Origin: Syncephalis plumigaleata
Lineage: Eukaryota > Zoopagomycota > Zoopagomycetes > Zoopagales > Piptocephalidaceae
Assembly: GCA_025201365.1 (NCBI GenBank)
Contig: JAIXMF010000001.1
Coordinates: 2,790,001 to 2,854,000, forward strand
DNA: 64,000 bases
Direction: 5' to 3'
The position numbers and the translations under genes are program-made. A model generated the notes under the pieces. The model searched no databases, had not been told where the DNA came from, and saw only the letters and a list, made by a program, of their open reading frames with translations. Numbering within the stretch: the first letter of the stretch is position 1; every line of letters begins with the position of its first letter. Below are positions 11,987-25,312 of the stretch, one piece after another.

Positions 11987-13661
11987 ATGACAGACGCTAC
12001 CGCTGTTCCTCAGTCTCCCACCGCTTTGGCACATAGTGGTGCCGAAGAAGCACTATCCGGTTTAATCACTCAAGTCAGCCAGACCACTCCGGTTAGCGGA
12101 TTACCAACAGCAGCGGAAATCGAAGCAGCTCGACGTGCTGCAGCCCCACAAACCGTATCAGGTAAGAGAACGATCGACCGAGTGAAGCCATGATGAACAT
12201 TGATCGTATAGACACCATTCATTGACTAATCAATTATCATTATTATCATTTGTCGACCTATTGTAGATAATGTGCCAATTCTATCGGCTCCACCTAAATC
12301 AAATCGTAGCGCATCTCGCCAGGCATCGGCCGAGATACGACGAGCAGGTCGTGCACCATCCACGGCCGGTGCATCCACCACTACGGCAAGCAATGTGGGC
12401 AAGCCAAAACGTTCGATGAGGTCCATCCTGTCGTTACTCTTCTTCTGCAGGCCGGGTGCCGGTAGCACTCGTCGTCACCACGGCAAAGATGGTCGGTATC
12501 GTGCAGGTGTTGGTGCAACAGGCACGGGTATTGACGGCAACTTGCATTCAATGGCAGATAAATCGAACGCAAACGCGGCACTACACCATGCGCAAACAGC
12601 CGGTGTGGGTGCGAATCCAATCACGCAACAAATCGTGTTGTCACCAGACAAAGAACTAGTCGCCGCTGCTCAAGCTGTTGTAGCCGCTGGTAGCAATCCA
12701 ACTGGTGTACCGACCGATGGTGCCGCAACACCATCCGAAGCAAGTGCAGCCAAAGTAAGTCATCTATCGTAGCATACGTGTAATAAGCAATTGAACTAAT
12801 CAATATTGATCCTATTTATTGCTGAATTGTATTGTGCTTGTCACGTACACGATTAGTCCGAGCCAATCCGCTATTTATTACCGGCACTTCGTCCAGATCA
12901 TCACGGTCGAAAATGCCTTGTACTCGATCTTGACGAGACACTCGTTCACAGTTCATTCAAGGTAAGCGTCTTCACTGATATAGCTTTACTATTATTACAA
13001 CGAGTAAGACATAAATACTAATCACGACGTATTATACACGTACAATACTATAGATGATTCCTCAAGCCGACTACATTGTTCCAGTAGAGATTGAGAATCA
13101 AGTGCACAATGTTTATGTGCTTAAACGTCCAGGTGTCGATGAGTTCATGCGTAGAATGGGCGAACACTTTGAGGTTGTCGTTTTCACGGCCAGTTTATCC
13201 AAGGTACGTACTAATGACGTGTTTTATTGCCATACACGATGATTAAAGAAAAAGACTAATCGATCGATTATTCCTTGTAGTATGCCGATCCAGTCTTAGA
13301 TTTATTGGATAAGCACAAGGTGGTCCATCATCGTTTGTTCCGCGAGTCATGCTACAACTACAAGGGCAACTATGTCAAGGTAAGTTATTGACAACATATA
13401 TACAAATATGTTGTATGTACTAATCATAATATATTCGTATAGGATTTGTCGCAACTTGGTCGTGATCTACGTCACACGATCATCATTGATAACTCACCGG
13501 CCAGCTACATTCTCCATCCAACAAATGCAGTACCTATCACTTCATGGTTCAACGATCCTCATGATACGGAACTCTTGGATATGATTCCATTCTTGGAGGA
13601 TCTACGTGACGTGGACGATGTTACCGTAGTACTTGACAGCGCCAATGATGAGGACGCGTAG
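11987..13661 (+). CDS. NIF/FCP1-type protein phosphatase (Psr1/Psr2-like, CTDSP family)
   Basis: HAD-superfamily serine phosphatase. In yeast the Psr1/Psr2 relatives act at the plasma membrane in stress signalling; animal relatives (SCP) act on the RNA polymerase II tail. The N-terminal half is low complexity (Ala/Thr/Ser/Gly-rich) with a short hydrophobic segment [14 protein letters not shown]. The catalytic half starts in the exon near 12857 with the signature [16 protein letters not shown] (DxDxT nucleophile motif), continues with [40 protein letters not shown] and [20 protein letters not shown], and ends [19 protein letters not shown] with an acidic tail. Six exons join cleanly at GT-AG sites. 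The start at 11987 is the first ATG of the frame with a plausible leader. Substrate cannot be told from sequence. Confidence 0.93.
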
Positions 13662-15962
13662 TTGATAGGATGTACTATTACGACTCTGTACCACACACGC
13701 ACACACATACATACGCACACATACATACATACACGGAGGATATGTGTAGATACGTAATTAACATGAATACAGCAATTGTACGTTATACTCTTGGCCTAAA
13801 CGAGAACAAACGAAGAAAAAAGCCCACAAGATAGATTAGTAGCGTATCATGGCCTATGTGGATAACGTACCCGTATTGAGTGCATGTATAGCAATAGATC
13901 ATGTAACAAGCGGATAGATAATGTCATCTACATTATATACATGTATATACATGTACGATGCATGTTTTTTGCTTGCTTCTTTTGTGTTTCATAAACAGTG
14001 CTCAATTTAACAGGGACGATATATATATGGGCAGTATTAGACCATCGAATAATACACTGCTACTGCTGCTACTACTCTTGATAATGCCGCTTTTCATCTT
14101 CATCTTCATCTTCTCTTTCCTTCCTCAGTTGCTTTCGTTTCTACCTTACTCTCCCTTTCCCTATCTTTATTTTTATTCTTCTTATTTTTATCATCATCAT
14201 GTGTGTGTCAATAATTATATTGTTACACGATATATAGGATCAACAATTGGACGACACATGATTGGAAACAGTTATACTATTGTTACATTTGTACGATAGA
14301 ATACTGTTTAGTAAGCTGTAACGCTTTTCATTACTCATTCCCTTGATTCCCCCCTTCGATTATTTTTTATTATCATTTCATTTATACGTTTACTAATGTC
14401 ATCAATGGCAGCAAACTTGCTGTGCACACGATGTATGATGTCTAGTTTATCTAGTTTGTTCACTCTGTTGTATGTGTGTGCTGTGCTGTGCTGTGCGTGC
14501 CATTTACTTATGACACCTAGTATTTCATTTATTTTTCTCTTTCATTTCCCTATTATGCTGTTACGTTTTGCTGTTATTTTTTAATTTCATCGCTGGTTAC
14601 GTACATAAAATTGATTTGGTGTGTTTGTTTGTTTGTCCGGCTCCTATTGATTTCTCCCTCTCTCACTCTTTAATTTGTTGTTGGCCGATCCTAAATCTGT
14701 TATTGTTCATGGTAACAGCAACAACAACAACAACAAAACATGGCCGATTATACCACCGACAAAGAGACGTCAACCTGTTATATTTCTGATGTCATTGCCT
14801 AGTTAGTTAGTTAGTTAGTCAGTACTAAATATCAGGTGCAACATTTGTACATGGATACACATCATGGTTCAAGTCGACAGTTTCCACTTTGGATCGATCA
14901 AGATAACGGCATACAGCATTCCTTCCATTGTGCAACTTGTAGAGGATACATGTCCCCTCCTTCCTCCTCCCGTCCTGGACAATATCATCGTCATTGTTGC
15001 GCACGTCTATTGTGTATAATCGACCGTGCTTAGAGATCATCGTCGGACCACCTATTATACACATATATACATATATACATAACACACATGTCATCCAGTG
15101 CCAACAACGATGATTGTAGCCGTATACATATAATCACACTATAATCATTTTATCAAACAATAATACATATACACATATACATATACATATTTATATATAT
15201 ACCATATATAGATGCTAGTAGCAACGATGGCGAAAAGTACTGGCAGGTTGATCATCATTACAGTTTCACACGTGTATGTTTGCTATACTTTTTTCAGTTC
15301 ACGATCTATATCATCATTATCGCTGTACAATAACATATAGCCAAACGCGTGCATACGCGCGTGTGTGTGTGTGTTATTGATATTCTATGCGAGTATGTGT
15401 GCGACTACTTTGCGTTTTTCCTTATTATTCTTACGAAGAATTTATATTATCTCTCTCTCTCTCTCTCGTTCTCCTTCTTCTCCTATTCATTTTCAATGAG
15501 TCTTTATTTTCATTCTTATTTTTATCTAATATACATATACACATACATATATACATACAACTATATGATTAGCTACTACTTTGATTGTGTCTCTTACAAT
15601 AAATGATGTCAATGTGTAACTGTTTCCATAGAACATACTATCAACGATGTATTCTCCGTTGAAAAAGGTGCAAACAGACGTGTATATCTACCAAATTAAT
15701 ATAGAGATCATAAGAACATGCCACGTGGCCCTAATCTATTCTCAGAATGGTTGGGGTAAACACTAGAATTGTCGTGGTGTCAAGTCGACGTCTTGAGTAA
15801 TTGTGCTCAATATGGATCTCTACTTCGTTTAAAGTGCGACTGCTGTTTGTAGATTTAAATAAGAAAAAAAAGACCACTTGTAAAACGTCTCTTTCCCCAA
15901 TTCCTCCTATACGCGCCATCGACGCTACACAAACCTATATTTACACATTTAACGACCGTATT
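13662..15962. other. Spacer with simple repeats, no convincing gene
   Basis: About 2.3 kb between the phosphatase and the lipase. It contains (ACAC/ATAC)n at 13700-13730, TATATAC/ATACAT runs at 13930-13960 and 15060-15200, a (TTAG)n run near 14797-14820, (GT)n near 15360 and (TC)n near 15450. Pyrimidine-rich plus-strand stretches occur at 14080-14190 and 15450-15530. Possible frames are short and repetitive. The last part is presumably the lipase promoter; no clear TATA box was identified. Confidence 0.55.
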
Positions 15963-17294
15963 ATGTTAATGAAGCAACCGCTATTGCTAGTGTTTACCGC
16001 CTTGTTGGCGACGAGTCAATTGACGCTTGTCGAGTCGAATAGCGCGTTGACGCATTTGATGCCAGATGGATTTCAATACTATGTTCGCGATCTAACTTGT
16101 CGTGCCTATCGTGCACAAGTGACCGCATCCTACTTGTATAAAACGATGCTACGACAATCGGCCGCTGAAGCCGGTAGTAGTAGTCCGCGTTCCGATGTTG
16201 CCGACGATCTCTACAAACTTATCCAAAAGTCGGATACACGACACCAGCTAAAAGATACACATCCTGCCCTGTCATCCGACATGGAAATGAACAAGGCGAA
16301 TATGATTACAATGAATCTCATTCATCGATTTGCCTTCTACTCCTCCGTGGCCTATTGTCGAGATCAGAATACCGCTCAGAATATAGCGAATGTAAAAGTT
16401 GGCAAAGTGCAAAACGGTGAAGAACCAGTGGTCACTCCAGCGTACGGTTATCGTATTACACATTGGTATGATAAGGAGCCGGTGGCACATTACGTGGCGG
16501 TCAATCCTATTCAAAAAACGATAGTGCTAAGTTTCCGAGGTTCTATCAATCTAAGGAATTACATTGATGCAGTGGATGCCGTGTGGATTCATCCGGATGA
16601 TGAGCTATTTACACGACCATCACCATCGTCAGGTGAAGGAATAGCGAATGACATACCGCTTCTACCGAAGAAGGCACGTCAATTCCGTGGTTACAATCGA
16701 GCTGCAGCTAAACAAGTAAAGATAGGTGTGGCTAAGCTAGTTGAGCAATATCAGCAACATCAAGACTACTCGGTAGTCATTACCGGTCATTCGTTGGGTG
16801 GTACGGTGGCACATTTGGCTGCCACCTACGCACGTCTACGATACCGTCGTGTGCTACCTTTATCGGCGCTTTACACGTTCGGTAAACCGATATTCAGCAA
16901 TGGTTTATTTGCCGACTGGACTATTCAATTAATTCGACCGGCACCGGTGATTCACGTCACCTCGAAGAACGATATTGTACCGGTGTTGTGGCTCGAGGAT
17001 GATCCCGATATACCGGAACGATATCAAATGCGACACGGCCAAGGCACGATCGAGGTCTACTCGTATAAGCCCGATCAACCAAAAGCGGCCATTTGCCGAG
17101 GACACGCCGATCGACGCTGTAGTACGGGACAGGACTGTGAGGACTCGAAATGGACGAATCATAACATCTTTGTAGGTATGCGTATCTCGGGGCGTATTTG
17201 TAAACTAGGTCAACGTTCTTCTGGAATGATAACAAGAACAACGGAAACGGCAGCAATGACGACTACTACCACTACAGCAACAACAACAAATTAA
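15963..17294 (+). CDS. Secreted class 3 (fungal) lipase
   Basis: Alpha/beta-hydrolase predicted to cleave ester bonds in lipids outside the cell. Single exon, 443 aa. The ATG at 15963 gives a signal peptide (MLMKQPLLLVFTALLATSQL); an in-frame upstream extension has no good start and would bury it. The substrate-side strand reads TIVLSFRGSINLRNYIDAV and the nucleophile elbow is VVITGHSLGGTVAH near 16785, with Ser as catalytic residue. The acid is probably the Asp in TSKNDIVPVL and the His is in WTNHNIF. Cysteines near the end suggest extracellular disulfides. The last 25 residues are a Thr-rich tract. The frame is intact throughout, unlike several neighbours. Confidence 0.92.
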   Translation: MLMKQPLLLVFTALLATSQLTLVESNSALTHLMPDGFQYYVRDLTCRAYRAQVTASYLYKTMLRQSAAEAGSSSPRSDVADDLYKLIQKSDTRHQLKDTHPALSSDMEMNKANMITMNLIHRFAFYSSVAYCRDQNTAQNIANVKVGKVQNGEEPVVTPAYGYRITHWYDKEPVAHYVAVNPIQKTIVLSFRGSINLRNYIDAVDAVWIHPDDELFTRPSPSSGEGIANDIPLLPKKARQFRGYNRAAAKQVKIGVAKLVEQYQQHQDYSVVITGHSLGGTVAHLAATYARLRYRRVLPLSALYTFGKPIFSNGLFADWTIQLIRPAPVIHVTSKNDIVPVLWLEDDPDIPERYQMRHGQGTIEVYSYKPDQPKAAICRGHADRRCSTGQDCEDSKWTNHNIFVGMRISGRICKLGQRSSGMITRTTETAAMTTTTTTATTTN

Positions 17295-17753
17295 ATAGCA
17301 AGCTAATGATCATTTTTGTTCAATTTCTTTGTTCGTCTTTTCCTCTCTCTCTGTGTGTGTGTGTGCGCCCATGCCTGCTCTTCCATTTGTCTTTGTCTTG
17401 TGTTTGTGTAAGGGTAAGGCAGTAATGCTAGTAGTTATGCTAATAGAATAGTATTACTGCAAAGTGGAATATAAAACCAGTTATGCACAGTTAGTTCTTT
17501 GTGTTAATCTGGTTATTACGGTTACACCAACTAATAACAAGCAACTGGCAAAGGTGATACTTGCTTCTTGACTCGCCTATAATAATAATAATAAATACCA
17601 TAACGAATAGTAACAAGCATTATGATCATCGCCACTTGCATTCCTATTGTTCATTATACTGCTCTTCTTCTTTTTCTGTCTTTTCATTTATATCTTTATA
17701 TATCAATTAGCATCTAGCATTATCAATCGCATTTTGCAAGCAATTCTAGCATA
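17295..17753. other. Intergenic, nothing recognisable
   Basis: About 460 bp between lipase and the next membrane-protein gene. Contains a CT/GT simple repeat at 17345-17365 and an (AAT)n run at 17580-17592. Likely holds the lipase 3' end and the downstream promoter. Confidence 0.5.
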
Positions 17754-19482
17754 ATGGATTTGGGTATTCCGCCACATGAGCCGAAACGTCTGGTGGCCGT
17801 TCGTATTCTGGTCATCCTGATAATTACATGCTCTATTATGACGTTTGCCACCATCAAATCTACAAGGCATTAAATCCTACGGACATCGTCCAAACACGCT
17901 ACGAGGCAGGAAACATACGAGCACCGATCATACTTGTAAGCTCACAATATAGTCCGATGAATATCATGCTAGAGTGGAGTGACAGAACCAACGCCACTCA
18001 TACGGGTAGGAATGCCACCCTGGACCCTAACATGAACATCGAGCGGCTTAACTTCAATAGACCAACCGATGAGCTGCTTAATATCAATTACAAATCATTG
18101 GAGCCTACCATGGGATCGGGCGATATCTACCTGTTTCGACCGGATCCTTCATGGGTGTTCACCGCTGGAGGAGACACGAATGATAACGGGGCGAGCAAGG
18201 AAACGGAAGGACTACGCTACTTTAAACAGTTGCACATTCGTTTCAAGGTCAACCAAACGCGACACCGACCGACAAACCGTGCCGCTCCAGAATTTGGCGA
18301 CCGTTACCTTTGTGGAGAATCTCAATAGGATGACCAAATTTCGAAGGGTACCACTCGTGGGATGTCAATCAGATCAACTCGGACCTAGTCATTAAAGTAA
18401 CATCATGGGGCCATAACGAGGTGAATCTGAAGCAAGTGAACGTGGTAGGCAAACACGCCAACGGAGGACCCGTGAAATACTCGATACAATCCACCGAGCG
18501 AAGTGCCGGTACGGAAAATGTTGGTATCACCGTGAAACCGTGGAACAGCTCGGTGGACGGCAATGGTCTATTTAACATCGAGGTGCAGGAGAGTAAGTCG
18601 AATTTCAGCTGGTTCGACTGTTTCGGTACGGTGGGCGGTGCCCTAACCCTCTCCTTCTATTTGTACACCTTTCTGTTTGGACAACGTCGCTTAAGGCCCT
18701 GGGGTATCGTGCAGCAGTACATGTTTCGCGAGCGTATTCTCAACAAGTTTCCACGAGCAGTATCGGAGATTTACCCGCCCTACATACGTCCAAATAAACC
18801 ATCAGCGAGGGAGAGGGGAAGAAGAAGAAATGGAGACGACACACCATTAGTCAAGTGGAATCGAGTCAGCATAGCAGTACCATGACTGAAGTAGTGGAGC
18901 CACCTTCCGAGTGATGCGTTTCTCGCCACCACCACCACCACCACCACCACAGCCATCATCATCGTCACCCTTATCGAGAGTACGTCGTGAAATGGCACGT
19001 CATAGCTGGAGTCCAAATCCATTACATCGAGATAGTATCACAAGTAACGGTACGAATGCCGACACATTACTCGAAACTAGTGTAACGATCAATGATCCCA
19101 ATATCAATGATAGCAGTAATAGCAGTAATATGTGGTTGTATCACAGCAACAACTATTGCATCTAGTGCGTAAGGTGGAAGCATTAGAGAAGAAATTACTA
19201 CGACGTGAAAGTGAAATTACCCTTACATCACCGGAGATAGTCTCGCCATTGCCATCGTTCGTTGGACGCATGTCCATGTCGAGTGTCATGTCCTCCCAGC
19301 ACTACAACGACTTACCACCAATGGAGATACGTGTCTCCGAGCTTGAAGCCTTCCGTCAACGAGCTGAATCATTCTACATGGCAAACGATCTATTTTGGAA
19401 GCGTGGCAAGAACAATCCAGTAAGACGTGGCACACTCTATCCGACAATCAATATCCATATTGGAGATGGTGAATTGCATTGA
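17754..19482 (+). CDS. Fungal two-pass membrane protein with C-terminal coiled coil, function unknown
   Basis: The N-terminus has one membrane segment (RILVILIITCSIMTF), then about 200 residues with Asn-linked glycosylation sites that look extracellular. Near 18600-18700 comes a second hydrophobic segment, GTVGGALTLSFYLYTFLFGQ, followed by RRLRPWGIVQQ. That GG-hydrophobic-FLFG-PWG-Q pattern is one I recognise from uncharacterised membrane proteins of Mucoromycota-type fungi, but I know no assigned function. The cytoplasmic tail has a proline run (near 18925) and ends in a coiled coil (VRKVEALEKKLLRRESEI, 19160-19220). The gene has to be read across several frame changes (near 17841, 18240, 18340, 18850-18910, 19130), mostly consistent with one missing base in a short homopolymer. 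The outer topology is inference. Confidence 0.6.
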
Positions 19483-19782
19483 CAACATGGTTACTAATTT
19501 GTGCTATACTATTACTACTGCTACTACTGCTGCTCAATCTAAATAGTATACACATATACACACACACATATATATATATATCTGCATAGAATCTATCTAA
19601 CATTAAATAAAATTGATATTTTTAGTAGGAGTAATGATTATCAAATAATCATGGTTATAAATGAACAGTAACAAATTAATAATCTTTTTTCTTTTTATTT
19701 TATTTTTTATTTAACATACAATACTCGCCTATACAAATATCTGTTGTTGTTGTTGTTGTTGCTATCGTTGAATCACCTTAAT

Positions 19783-21322
19783 ATGCAAACGAGAAAGCGT
19801 AAAGTATCTATTGTAACGGAGGTGGTCGAAATTACCAAAAGAAAAGCGGTAATTGTTAAAGAGGAATCCAACGGTGTTACCTGTAAGAAAGAGGAAACCC
19901 TGGAGAAACAAGAATATATCAACACAATGGTAAAGCAGGAGATTATATCAAGTGAATGGCATTTGTTGCCAATACCGGATAAGGAACAGCTCTCTCTACG
20001 GCTTACCTTGACATCTGGACAATCGTTTAGATGGCAGGAGACATCGCCGCATCAATGGTAAGTTGCTAGACCGTATAATCAAATCTATGTAGACTACACT
20101 AATAATGATCATCATTGATAGGTCGTGTGTACTTGATCGATGGCTGTACACGTTACGTCAATCTAGTAAGTGATACGTAGTAATAACTAGCATTGAATGG
20201 CAGTATCGACCAGGCTAAACCATGCTTATTACTAGGTACCGATCAGCTTGCCCCGATATATTATCGTATATACGATGAGCAAACAATTGACGAGCAAGAG
20301 CGTGCTAAAGCATTGACCACACTCATAGCACATCTACGCCTAGATATCGCGTTGACTGCACGATTGGCGGCATGGTCGGCACGCGATGCCAATTTCGCCG
20401 CGTGTCTAGCACGATCACCGGAAACAACCATGGGTGTACGCATTTTACGACTTACTCCGGCAGAGGCATTAATTTCATTTATTTGTTCAAGCAACAATCA
20501 TGTGAGTCGTATCAGCGGCATGGTGAGTAGGTCAATGACAACAGCAATGGCAACACTAGTAGTACCGATTGGTCATGTTAATCATATTAAATGACATTCT
20601 ATTATATTACAGGTACAGAGGTTGTGCAAGGAATTCGGTCGATATCATGCTACCATCGATGATACGCCCATGTATTCATTCCCGCTACTAGCTGATTTGG
20701 CACCAGCTAATGTGGAGCAAAACTACGTCAATGGGGATTTGGTTATCGGGCACGTTTCATACAAGGACAGCGCAACAGATTACTAGTGAACAACAATCAG
20801 GAGAGTTATGGCTTGATGCAATTAAAAAACTGCCCTATACCGAAGCGAAAGCAGCGTTAGTTACCTTGCCAGGAGTAAGTAATGATTGGCATGGACATTT
20901 AGCATTTGCTGACTAATTAATTATCGATGATGATTAGATAGGACCTAAAGTAGCAGATTGTATTGTAAGTTACCGAACAGCGTATAGATTATACAATCGA
21001 TTAACATCACCACACGATGGAATGTCTAGTGTTTATTCGGTCTTGATATGCCAGAGGCCGTACCAATCGATACACATATATGGCGTATTGCACAACGAGA
21101 TTATGGATTAGGTGGTCAACGATCACGCCAGCAAACGAAGGCATTGTCAGCTCGTGAGTATGACGCAGTTGGTGATTGTCTGAGAAGTTACTTTGGTATG
21201 GAGGCAGGTTGGGCTCACTCAGTAAGTGACAATACTATTGTTGTAGCATTATTATCATCACTTGTGACTAACGATTAGTTTAGTTCCTATTTACTTCAGA
21301 ATTACGTAAAAGCAAGAAATGA
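19783..21322 (+). CDS. OGG1: 8-oxoguanine DNA glycosylase (OGG1-like)
   Basis: Bifunctional DNA glycosylase/AP lyase that removes 8-oxoguanine from DNA. A short basic, charged N-terminus (19783-19940) precedes the OGG1 N-domain (LRLTLTSGQSFRWQ, then W/SCVLDRWLYTLRQ after the first intron). The HhH-GPD core has ALISFICSSNNHVSRISGM and, across two short introns (20875-20939 and 20966-21029), [30 protein letters not shown]. The Lys in GPKVADC is the catalytic lysine position and the Asp in VPIDTHIW the conserved acid. The protein ends FLFTSELRKSKK. Two frame changes are needed near 20722 and 20765, each equal to one A missing, to read KLRQWGFGYRARFIQ and RTAQQITSEQ. No mitochondrial presequence is obvious. 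Confidence 0.9.
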
Positions 21323-21437
21323 TGATAACGATGATGCTACGCTTGTTATTTATATATAATTATACAAGTAAATTAGAATTATTTGTAATAAAACAATTAT
21401 AGATATAGATATATCATTAATTTATAAGGTTAATAGA

Positions 21438-24400
21438 TTATTTCTCTTTATATAACATAGATGATGCTAAATCATATTTGTCTGAAAATAAAGAGGTAGT
21501 AGTCCCTAACGAGTCTCGTATGGTGGTCATCATGGGCATTGCCAGGTCATCTCGTTCTTCCGGTTCGATAGCCGTGCTATAATTATTAATAGACATACCA
21601 CTAGTAGATCCGAATAATTGTTGCGACTGATGAGCAGCATATTGTCCCAATGGTGTATTAGACATTGAACGTGTTGCATCATAGTAATCTGCCAATGAGT
21701 AGTCTGTTTCCGCGAGTAAAGTGGATAGAGTAGGTGATACCGAAAATGGTGAACTAGTAGTAATAGCAGCAGAAGTAGTAATAGCAGTTGCAGTAGTAGC
21801 ACTTGTGATAGCTGTAGTAGTTGCAATTGCAGTAGTTGTGGTAGCTGTAGTAGCAATTGGTACATGATTAGAATTCATTGATTCATACGAATTGGTAAAC
21901 CAAATATCTGATGGAATACTATTACGATTACTACTACTACTACTACTAGAATTACCGAATGAATAAGAGCGTGCACCATGTGTTCGTCGTCGTAATGACT
22001 CTAATCTTCCTGATAAATAGCCATTTGCTAGTGCATCTGCTCTTGGTTCATTACCATTACTATGGTTACTACTATTGTTCAAGTAATTCTGGCCATTAAG
22101 TGTAGTTGTACCAGTTCGAATTCGATGCTGCTGCTGATTATGTTGTTGTTGTTGTTGTTGTTGTTGTTCATTAGTATAGCCAATGATTGATGACTCTACC
22201 GAAATGCTGTATTATCCCTGGGACGTGGCCAGAATTCACCGGCAGTTGCTGATAACATTGATGAAATTGGCGGGTTCACATGCTGTACCATCTCATAGCT
22301 ACTATGTCTTTTATCATTATGACTAGTGCTGGATGATGTGGTAGCAGTGGCAGCAGCAGTGTCAGAAGGCCATATTGTATGTTTTCGATCTTCCATTGTA
22401 GGGAATTCAATTTGTGGATCTGAATTACGACGTCCATGATGTGAAAGGGAAAAGTAGTCATTGCTACTGGAACCATTCGCAAATTGCGTGAAATAAGGCT
22501 CGCCTCTCAGTAGATCGGGGTGTTGCCGGCTGTTTTACAGGTGAGTGGATCACCGTTAACACCAGCTAGATTATCCAATCCAAGTCGAAGATGTTGAGAT
22601 GGTGCCTCGACTGTAGTACCACCATTAGATAAGGCGAGTGATACATGGGCTGCGCCATCTCGAATGCTAGGCAAATCGAATGGCGTGGTAAAGTATCTGT
22701 TCTTTTGTTGGTGAAGCTCGTTGGCCGATACCGATGGACGAAGTGGTACGGTACCGATAAGTGTACGATGTTGCTTCAATAATGGCGATACACGACTATT
22801 TTGATTAGATGTAGTGGTGGTGATGGTGGTAGGCGTACTGGTACGATTTATCGGTAAACAATAATTATCTCGATTACCAGTATTGTCTTGATCACCACGA
22901 CGCATACGAGTTAACGCCTCCATGAGCGACACTTTCTCTCGTGTCACTTCCCGTAGCGTTTCCTGTAATTGACGACCTTCTTCTTGTAGTTTCGCACACT
23001 TGTCGTATAATTCACGCCGTTCCTGCTTGACATGCTGTTGTTTACGTTTATCGGGTCGTGCCATTAATCGATCCAACTGCTCGGTCTCCGTATGAATCTG
23101 CGTCAATTGTGCGCGTAGTTCCTTCGCCTTCCTACTTTGTTCCGAGTATTGCGAGTTTAATTCAGCCAATTGACGTTGCGCCTCCTTGAGTTCCTGTTGT
23201 ACCGCGCGGATATGTCCATCCATACATTCTTTCTGCTCGGTGAGTTGTTTCTTCGACGATACGGTCAAGTTATGATGCTTCAGGGTGTTCTCCTTTAGCG
23301 TACGGATCTCACGCTCTTTACTTTGACAAGTATCGCGCATTTGACGGGCCAAGTTGGTTTCCGATCGTATTTCACGCTCTCGCTTATTCTTAATCGAGTC
23401 TAGCTCATGTCGTTGTTCGTCGAGTGTTTTCAGCGTAGATCGCAATTTACTACGTGCTTCTTCGTCATGTTTACGCTGTTGGCGTAACTCATCCAGCTCC
23501 ACGCTTAGTTGTTTACTCTCGATTTCATATCGAGTTTTCAATTCGACTATCGAGTTTTCAACGCCTTCATTCAGCATGATGATACGATCAATCTCATCTC
23601 GAAGTTTCTGTATATCCTCATCGGTAGGTGTTATCATGGTCGTATTCTCATTACCGTTCGAACTCGTTGTAATCGCAACTGGACTGCTACCCTTCTCCAT
23701 AGTGGTTTTTGCATTCTTTTGCTGATTATTCGCCGCCCTACCCTTTGTAGTGTCCGTGTTCACTTGCATACTACACTTGGCCACATTGAATCAATATTGT
23801 TGTGACTGTAGTCGTCAGTGGCAGCAAGTGTATCCATCTGTTCAGTAATAAAGTTGGGATCCATTGCACCTAGTGTTCGAACATGAATGAACGGTGAGGG
23901 TGTACGTGCATCCGAGTCGGACACGGCCCATACACGCACTACGTATTCGGTGGTAGGCGAAAGACCTACAATGGCCACTGATGTCTCTCGTTGATCGGAT
24001 TCACCTGCTAATACGCCGTTGATCTCGATAACGTGTTTGGACACATTGCCATGCAGTGGGACACACCAGAATAGATTGAAGCTACAGTCGGTGATGTTAC
24101 GTACGGTAATAACGGGTGCTTGTGGTAGCATCACGCCAAACATCGCGCACACTTGATCGAAAGAGGTGTACAACATGTAGATCGTCCTGTAGAGTAGCCA
24201 GCAAAGTCCGAATGCCGTGCAATGTGCCGCAATAGGTGCCATGAACGAGGGTGGCAATACGGTATACCAGGGAATATAGAGACGAGCCACCGTGATGATC
24301 GCCGATAACATCCAGCCTCTGGCGTCTAGTCCGTGGAAGCCATTAACGAGGAATGCATACACCACACCCGATGACGCAGACAAAGATAGCCAAATGGTAT

Positions 24401-24908
24401 TGTCCAGTAGATGATAAGATCGGCCGTTACCATTAACACCGAGAACAGTAGGAGAACGGGAAAGCCGAATTCAACACTTTGCGATAGTACAGTAAACGTG
24501 AAATAGGTGAAGAAGAACCACTCGGTCGGTACGTAGCTGCAATAGTCGAGTACTAGCATGGAAAGCCATGCCAATAGAACAGTAAGTGACTTGTGCCTAT
24601 TAGAATAATATATATGTACACGCATACATATAATGCGAATAAGTATTTAGTCAGTTGCTGCGTGACTTGAAAACAGCAAAACACGGGTGGTAAACCCGTT
24701 TACACGACGATTCTACGCATGCATGCTACCGCTCTTACCTATCTAACACTTGGGAGATCACTTCCACGAAGCGATTATCCTGGAATAGATCGCGTAGGCC
24801 GGAGCCTTGCCAAAGAGCCGCCACAATCGATGAATCCTGCGGTTCAATCAATTGGGGGTGCTGCGCCGTTTGTTTCCATGGATTGCCGGTTAGAAATGTA
24901 TCTGCCAT
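21438..24908 (-). CDS. Multi-pass membrane protein with FN3 domain, long coiled coil and low-complexity tail
   Basis: Starts MADTFLTGNPWK at 24908. After one intron (about 24602-24737) come several hydrophobic segments (LTVLLAWLSMLVLDYCSYV, VEFGFPVLLLFSVLMVTADL, MLSAIITVARLYIPW), then a fibronectin type III domain near 23880-24110 (APVITVRNITDCSFNLFWCV to GLSPTTEYVVRVWAV). Next is a roughly 250-residue coiled coil (22900-23620) and a Ser/Thr/Asn/Gln-rich tail with a CAA-type Gln run at 22141-22168. This membrane-FN3-coiled-coil order occurs in uncharacterised fungal proteins; I know no assigned function. Frame changes near 24378, 23785, 22520 and 22205 all fit one missing base in a short homopolymer and the protein reads sensibly through. 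The coiled coil suggests a self-associating scaffold at a membrane; that is inference. Confidence 0.65.
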
Positions 24909-25312
24909 ATAAGCGGCACAGCAGATATCAATAGGTGAGAAAGAGTGAAATAAAGAGAAGCAAGAGGAGAATGGTACTATCAAAGAGAAAAAGAGATACA
25001 ACGGAAATAGATAGATTCAAGTAATAAAACGAAATAGAAAGAAAAAGTAATTGAAGAACAAGTAAAAAAACCGTTGATTTCAATCATTGCTGTGTTTTAT
25101 GTATTGTCATTACAATTATTCTATTACATCAATTAGAAATTTACTTATTTCTAGCAAGATGCTTCTACTACTGTTTCTACGTATGCCACACGATAACAAT
25201 ACAACTTAGTGATATATATATTGTAACTGAAAGGCTAGTTTTTATTCAACATCTAATAAATGCGCGCTATTACAAAGACAAAATCGCATCTAGTTCATTG
25301 TCATCATCATCA
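24909..25312. other. Intergenic, nothing recognisable
   Basis: About 400 bp between the start of the FN3 gene and the stop of the chitinase gene, both on the minus strand. Purine-rich near 24940-25070, otherwise AT-rich. Presumably the FN3 gene promoter and the chitinase 3' end. Confidence 0.4.

Noticed and set aside
17754-18885. CLPTM1 (cleft lip and palate transmembrane) family
   Set aside because: Large extracellular part and membrane segments first suggested it, but the sequence lacks CLPTM1 motifs and instead has the GG-FLFG-PWG pattern of an uncharacterised fungal family.
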